From Williamsia herbipolensis (GTDB lineage Bacteria; Actinomycetota; Actinomycetes; Mycobacteriales; Mycobacteriaceae), in contig NZ_JXYP01000014.1 in assembly GCF_000964005.1 (NCBI RefSeq), positions 124,001-188,000 of the forward strand: a stretch of DNA of 64,000 nucleotides, read 5' to 3'. Each line of letters begins with the position of its first letter. Position 1 is the first letter of the stretch. The notes below the pieces were generated by a model that worked only from the letters and a program-made list of their open reading frames with translations, had not been told where the DNA came from and did no database searches. This document shows positions 57,575 to 64,000 of this stretch, one piece after another. The position numbers were made by a program, and so were the translations under genes.

Positions 57575-58032
57575 TGTGGAGCTCCTTGTACGTGCCGATT
57601 TCGGCGTGAACTGGTTGGGTGAAGCAGTTCTCCGGAGTCGAGTACGACGTTGTCCCCGCCCGACTCGCTCAACGTAGGCGACGGTCGGAAAACCAGTCAA
57701 CAACCCCGCACGGCTGAGCAAAACCCTTGGTGGGAACCAGATGTTAAGCAGATGTTGCGTCGGTGCCCGGTCTGATCGAAGGCCACATCGGACGTCGCGG
57801 CGGGCCGTGAACAGAGGTGAATCGCCACGCCACAGGGCACTTCGCGCCGTGCGTGACGATCGTGTCGACACGCGGCCGGATGTCCGTCGGTGTCCGATCG
57901 GGTCCGAGTGGTTAACGTCGCGGACATCCGCGGGTGACCTCGGGGTGACACCCGGGCCGAAATCGGTCGGTCACGAGCAGGTTAACTTTTCGCTAAATCG
58001 GGGCTCGGATGCCCTGAAGGAGGCCCACAGCT
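57575..58032. other. 458-nt divergent regulatory region without a gene
   Basis: This stretch holds the whiB3 leader and promoter on the left. On the right it holds the start region of the Rv3415c-like gene, with GGTTAAC at about 57910 and 57980 and a GAAGGAGG ribosome site near 58017. No convincing extra ORF or RNA was seen in between. Confidence 0.6.
57671..57700 (-). promoter_or_regulatory. Promoter of whiB3
   Basis: On the minus strand TTGACT (57695-57700) and TACGTT (57671-57676) are 18 nt apart, giving an untranslated leader of about 90 nt. Two direct repeats of AACATCTG (57738-57745 and 57749-57756) lie 11 nt apart start to start, about 40 bp upstream of the -35. Confidence 0.7.
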
Positions 58033-58911
58033 GTGATCGACATCGCTTTCGGGGCCCGTCCCGACGCCGTCGTCGATGCCTCGTCCGGGGTCGACGACGG
58101 CGTGACCGGCCACGACAGATGGCTGCGCGCGGTGGCTCTGGGCGCGAGCGGTCACTACGCACGCGCACTAACAGAACTGCAGCGGTCGCGCGCAGCGACG
58201 GCCGCCGGGCCGCACTCGTCGGCGCTGCTGTCCCTCGTCGCCTCGACGCAGGCGTCGCATCTGCGCCAGTGCGGCCGGCATGCCGACGCGCGTCGCCTCG
58301 ACGGGGACGCCCTGGCGCTCGCGGTGGCGGCGCCCCCGTCACCCACGGCGACCTCGGCGACCGCGGACGCCCTCGTGGGGCTGGCCGCCGATCATCTCGG
58401 ACTCGCCGCCTTCGATGTCGCGGAGCGTCTCCTGGATCGCGCCGTGTCGGGGTCGGCGGATCGCGACGGGATCGGACGGGCTGAGTCCGAGGGCGACGCG
58501 CATCTGTGGACATGGGTGCACGGCGGCCGACTCGCGCTGCGTGCAGCCTGGGTGCGGACCGAACTGTGTCTGTATCGCGGCGATCCCGTGGGCGCCCGGC
58601 GCAGCGCGGACACCGCCATCGCCGCGGCGCAGGGGTGCCCGTCGGTGCGGCACGTGCTCAAGACCGACCTCATCGAGGCGGCGACGCGCGCGACGTGCGG
58701 CGACATCGGCGGCGCGATCGATCTGGCCGCCGACTGCGTCCGGGGGGCCGATTGTCTGGGGCTCGACCCGTTGCGATGGGCTGCGGCGGCGCTGCTCGTG
58801 GGTCTGTCGCCGCACCTGGACCAGCCCACTTCACGCTGGGCGGACGAGCAGGAGGCGCGGGCACGTCGGGCGGTGAACGCACGCGGCGGTCACCTGCAGC
58901 CGGCTCGGTAG
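58033..58911 (+). CDS. Rv3415c-like helical-repeat protein
   Basis: A 292-residue Ala-rich protein made of helix pairs with TPR-like spacing (GASGHYARALTELQRS, LRQCGRHADARRLDGDALAL, LCLYRGDPVGARRSADTAIAAA). No catalytic motif, signal or membrane segment is visible. It occupies the Rv3415c position between whiB3 and sigD, which is conserved in Mycobacteriales. A protein-binding role linked to SigD or WhiB3 is possible but unproven. GTG at 58033 has GAAGGAGG about 8-9 nt upstream. Confidence 0.8.
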   Translation: MIDIAFGARPDAVVDASSGVDDGVTGHDRWLRAVALGASGHYARALTELQRSRAATAAGPHSSALLSLVASTQASHLRQCGRHADARRLDGDALALAVAAPPSPTATSATADALVGLAADHLGLAAFDVAERLLDRAVSGSADRDGIGRAESEGDAHLWTWVHGGRLALRAAWVRTELCLYRGDPVGARRSADTAIAAAQGCPSVRHVLKTDLIEAATRATCGDIGGAIDLAADCVRGADCLGLDPLRWAAAALLVGLSPHLDQPTSRWADEQEARARRAVNARGGHLQPAR

Positions 58912-59100
58912 GTGCAGAGGTGTCCAGTGGGATGCCAGGACACCGATGTGACCCGCGACCGCTCGCTAAGCTGACTACCGAGTTGGCGCCGCACGACGGC
59001 CCACCCCGCCGACTCTCCTCCGCCGCACGCCGGTCCGACGCCCCGAACCGCCCCGCCCACCCGAACTCCGACGCATGTAACGCAGGGACCTCACTCGACG

Positions 59101-59676
59101 ATGATTCTCACAGGTGACGAGTTGGATCGCGCTGTCGCCGCCGCAGGGCGGGGTAGTCGGTCTGCTCTCTCCGATGTACTCGAGAGTGTTCGACCCCTCG
59201 TCGTGCGGTATTGCCGGGCGAGGGTGGGGGCAGGCGAGCGGCACACGCTGTCCGCCGACGATGTGGCGCAGGAGGTCTGTATGGCCGTTATGACCGCGCT
59301 GCCCAGGTATACCGACCAGGGGCGGCCGTTCATGGCCTTCGTGTACGGCATCGCCGCACACAAGGTGGCGGACGCGCATCGTGGTGCCGCGCGGATCAAG
59401 TCCGATCCGTTCGAGACCATCCCCGAGACGATGGACGTCGACGACGGCCCCGAACAGGCCGCTCTGAACGCCGATGCGAGCAGGCGGATGGATCGCCTGC
59501 TGAGCAGGCTGCCGGAGAAGCAGCGCGAGATCCTCGTGTTGCGCCTGGTGGTGGGGCTGTCGGCCGAGGAGACCGCCGATGCGGTCGGGAGCACGCCCGG
59601 CGCGGTGCGCGTCGCACAGCACCGGGCCCTGAACAAGTTGAAGAACGAGATGACGAGAGCAGGTGAGGGACGATGA
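59101..59676 (+). CDS. sigD: ECF RNA polymerase sigma factor SigD
   Basis: A 191-residue ECF sigma factor. Region 2 includes LSADDVAQEVCMAVMTALPRY and FMAFVYGIAAHKVADAHRG. Region 4 is LSRLPEKQREILVLRLVVGLSAEETADAVGSTPGAVRVAQHRAL. In M. tuberculosis SigD controls stationary-phase and ribosomal genes. The ATG at 59101 is preceded by CAGGGA. Its stop overlaps rsdA as ATGA, so factor and anti-factor are made together. It corresponds to Rv3414c. Confidence 0.95.
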   Translation: MILTGDELDRAVAAAGRGSRSALSDVLESVRPLVVRYCRARVGAGERHTLSADDVAQEVCMAVMTALPRYTDQGRPFMAFVYGIAAHKVADAHRGAARIKSDPFETIPETMDVDDGPEQAALNADASRRMDRLLSRLPEKQREILVLRLVVGLSAEETADAVGSTPGAVRVAQHRALNKLKNEMTRAGEGR

Positions 59677-60593
59677 ACGACGACGATCGCACGTCGCCCT
59701 TCGGTCGAGGTCCGTCCGGACGTGACCGCTCTGGTCGGTGGGAAACAGTGAACGCACACGGCGGAGACGCACCCGACGGAGTCGACGCGGCGACGGTCGA
59801 CATGGAGGCCGTCCGCGCCGACGATCGCCTCCTCGACGCGCTGGCCCGCAACCAGATGCCCGGCGGCTTCGGTACCGACGCGTCCGATCAGCAGCTCGCC
59901 TCGCTCCTCGCGGGCTGGCGGTACGAGATCGACGCCGTCCCGATGCCCTCGGGGCCGACGATCGACGAGATCGAGGCGGAGATCGCCCGTGGCGGCCGAA
60001 TGGACTCGCGCAGGACGGCCATGCGTCGCCTGCGGGTCGTCGCCGGTGCGGCCTCGGTCGCGCTGGTGGCGTTCGGTGCGGTCACGGTGCTGGCCCAGAA
60101 CTCCAACCCCGGCGATCCGCTGTGGGGTGTGAAGCAGGCGATGTTCGGTTCCGCGGCCAGCGCGACCGTGGCCTCGGCCGATGCGCAGTCGAACCTCGAA
60201 CAGGCCGAACAGGCCCTGTCGACGGGCGACAAGCGCCGCGCCGCGGAACTGTTGGTGGAGGCGCAGAAAAAGGTCGGCGGCATGTCCGGCGACGACTCGC
60301 GTCAGCGGATGCAGGACTGGACGCAGCGTCTGGCCCAGCAGGTCGGACCGATCCCGAACAACCCGCTGACGTCCATCACGAATCTGCCGTCGATCTCCGG
60401 GATCCCGCCGATCCAGCTGCCGCCGGACGTCACGCTTCCCTCGATCGAGATCCCGTCGAACGTCCCGGACCCGCGCACGCTGTTGCTGCGTCCGATGCCC
60501 CCGAAGTCGACCGCGCCGACCACGACGACCCCGATCCCGTCCAGTGCGGCGCCGTCGGACACCACGACGACGACCACGACGCCGGCAGGCTAG
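59673..60593 (+). CDS. rsdA: Anti-sigma-D factor RsdA
   Basis: A 306-residue membrane-bound anti-sigma factor. The cytoplasmic SigD-binding region is about residues 45-100 (VDMEAVRADDRLLDALARNQ). One transmembrane helix lies at about 121-142 (VVAGAASVALVAFGAVTVLA). The extracytoplasmic part starts with QNSNPGDPLWGVKQAMFG and ends in a long Pro/Thr-rich tail. RsdA has no zinc-binding HxxxCxxC motif, consistent with its family. Release of SigD is known to involve proteolysis. It corresponds to Rv3413c. Confidence 0.93.
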   Translation: MNDDDRTSPFGRGPSGRDRSGRWETVNAHGGDAPDGVDAATVDMEAVRADDRLLDALARNQMPGGFGTDASDQQLASLLAGWRYEIDAVPMPSGPTIDEIEAEIARGGRMDSRRTAMRRLRVVAGAASVALVAFGAVTVLAQNSNPGDPLWGVKQAMFGSAASATVASADAQSNLEQAEQALSTGDKRRAAELLVEAQKKVGGMSGDDSRQRMQDWTQRLAQQVGPIPNNPLTSITNLPSISGIPPIQLPPDVTLPSIEIPSNVPDPRTLLLRPMPPKSTAPTTTTPIPSSAAPSDTTTTTTTPAG

Positions 60594-60636
60594 TCCCAGC
60601 AGCGTTCGGCACGGTGGGAACGAGAAAACCTCGAGC

Positions 60637-62828
<2,192 letters not shown>

Positions 62829-62903
62829 TCGCCCTGACCACAGGGTGTCGCCGGTTCTCGGCGGCACCGGCGGGGGCGCGGCTCACAACGGAAAGGTGCA
62901 CCG

Positions 62904-64000
62904 GTGCGTGACCTGGTGGACATCGGCATGGGCAGAACGGCCCGGCAGACCTTCGAACTCGACGACATCAACATCGTCCCGTCGCGGCGGACCCGCTCGT
63001 CGAGTGAGGTGTCAACGGCGTGGCAGCTCGACGCCTACCGCTTCGACACCCCGATCCTGACCCACCCGACCGACGCGTTGGTCTCACCGGAGTCGGCGAT
63101 CGAACTCGGTCGACAGGGGGCGCTCGGCGTCCTCAACGGTGAGGGACTGTGGGCGCGACACCGCGACGTCGAGGCGAAGATCGCCGAGGTGATCGCGATC
63201 GCGATCGAGGAGGTCGATCCGTCGGCGGCCATCCGACGCCTGCAGGAACTCCACGCCGCCCCGCTCGACACGGGACTGCTGGGGGAGAACGTCGCCCGCG
63301 TCCGCGAGGCCGGGGTGACGACCGCGGTGCGCGTCAGCCCGCAGCACGCGCAGGAGATCACGCCGACACTCGTCGCCGCCGGGGTCGACCTGCTGGTCAT
63401 CCACGGCACGATCATCTCCGCCGAGCACGTCTCGCACGACGGCCGTGAACCGCTGAACCTCAAGACTTTCATCAGCGAGCTCGACATCCCGGTGGTCGCC
63501 GGCGGCGTCCACGACCACCGCACCGCGCTGCACCTGATGCGGACCGGCGCGGCGGGCGTGATCGTCGGATACGGCTCGGCCGAGGGGTCGACCACCACCG
63601 GTGAGGTGCTGGGGATCGGTGTGCCGATGGCGACGGCGATCGCCGACGCCGCGGCCGCGCGCCGCGAGTACCTCGACGAGACCGGTGGCCGCTACGTGCA
63701 CGTGATCGCCGACGGCGACATCCACACCTCGGGTCACCTCGCCAAGGCGATCGCGTGTGGCGCCGACGCCGCGATGCTGGGTACCCCGCTCGCCGCCGCC
63801 GCGCAGGCGCCGGGCCAGGGCTGGTTCTGGACCGCAGCGGCCGCTCACCCCTCGCTTCCCCGCGGCGCCCTGCTGCAGGTGGCCCTCGGCGACGACCGTC
63901 CCGGCCTCGATGTGGTGCTGCACGGTCCGTCCTCGGAGCCGTTCGGGCAGCTCAACGTCGTCGGAGGTCTGCGCCGGTCGATGGCGAAGGCGGGCTACTC
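62904..64000 (+). CDS. guaB3: GuaB3-type IMP dehydrogenase family protein (3' end outside window)
   Basis: The frame runs from GTG at 62904 to the window edge (365 codons) and lacks only about the last 10-20 residues. It aligns with Rv3410c throughout (VDIGMGRTARQTFELDDINIVPSRRTRSS, GVLNGEGLWARHRDVEAKIA, VVAGGVHDHRTALHLMRTG). CBS domains are absent. The loop that holds the catalytic Cys in IMP dehydrogenase reads GYGSAEGSTTTGEVLG here. GuaB3 proteins have been linked to GMP reductase activity in some bacteria, so IMP dehydrogenase activity should not be assumed. GGAAAGG precedes the start; the gap to guaB is 75 nt. Confidence 0.92.
   Translation, partial: MRDLVDIGMGRTARQTFELDDINIVPSRRTRSSSEVSTAWQLDAYRFDTPILTHPTDALVSPESAIELGRQGALGVLNGEGLWARHRDVEAKIAEVIAIAIEEVDPSAAIRRLQELHAAPLDTGLLGENVARVREAGVTTAVRVSPQHAQEITPTLVAAGVDLLVIHGTIISAEHVSHDGREPLNLKTFISELDIPVVAGGVHDHRTALHLMRTGAAGVIVGYGSAEGSTTTGEVLGIGVPMATAIADAAAARREYLDETGGRYVHVIADGDIHTSGHLAKAIACGADAAMLGTPLAAAAQAPGQGWFWTAAAAHPSLPRGALLQVALGDDRPGLDVVLHGPSSEPFGQLNVVGGLRRSMAKAGY

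Overview
The window is high-GC actinobacterial chromosome from a mycolic-acid-type member of the Mycobacteriales, most like Gordonia, Williamsia or Rhodococcus. This rests on mycothiol S-conjugate amidase (Mca), WhiB3, SigD/RsdA, GroEL1 with a His-rich tail, GlpX-type fructose bisphosphatase, an Rv3446c-type secretion protein and gene order closely matching Mycobacterium tuberculosis. Genus assignment is inference. No rRNA, tRNA, CRISPR array, prophage or insertion sequence was recognised. Almost everything is core genome.

Left half (about 1-36.7 kb) follows the Rv1074c-Rv1110 order of M. tuberculosis. It holds an MmpL fragment, a BI-1 protein, thiolase, SGNH hydrolase, cbs-metB (cysteine/methionine), greA, DUF4307, mca, hemolysin III, short-chain Z-prenyl synthase, coaA, glyA, a desA2-like gene, phoH2, fum, glpX, DUF4245, xseA-xseB, an Rv1109c-like lipid-droplet protein and ispH. 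Lineage-specific insertions break this frame: ilvA with two small SDR-like genes; a queuosine-precursor transporter with three tandem paralogous lipoproteins; a DAHP synthase behind a Tyr-Tyr-Trp-Arg-Phe leader peptide; a divergent MocR/AhpD-like pair; a DUF885 peptidase; a Tat-exported PhoD; an L,D-transpeptidase-like protein and a secreted GH-A hydrolase.

Right half (about 36.7-64 kb) follows Rv3446c-Rv3410c. It holds the type VII secretion-associated Rv3446c homologue, rplM-rpsI, glmM, a HAD protein, Rv3440c/Rv3439c homologues, an Rv3438-like hydrolase, glmS, NAD(P)HX repair, alr, the tsaE-tsaB-rimI-tsaD block (t6A synthesis), a marR/MFS pair, groES-groEL1 with CIRCE, whiB3, an Rv3415c homologue, sigD-rsdA, DUF5319, guaB and the start of guaB3. 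The two M. tuberculosis blocks are far apart in that genome, so the join near 36.7 kb is a rearrangement point between lineages.

Regulation is readable in several places. Many genes carry a TANNNT -10 box only 6-8 nt before the start codon, which predicts leaderless mRNAs. The clearest regulatory structures are the aromatic leader peptide/attenuator before DAHP synthase, the marR-MFS operator region, CIRCE over the groES promoter, an rplM promoter with a 17-nt spacer and a whiB promoter with a 18-nt spacer. Several proteins have lost canonical catalytic residues: the desA2-like diiron ligands, the Ser of the Rv3438-like hydrolase and the second Asp of the HAD motif. I see no convincing wholly new multi-gene system; the best candidates for follow-up are the aromatic attenuator, the tandem SDR-half proteins and the lipoprotein triplet.
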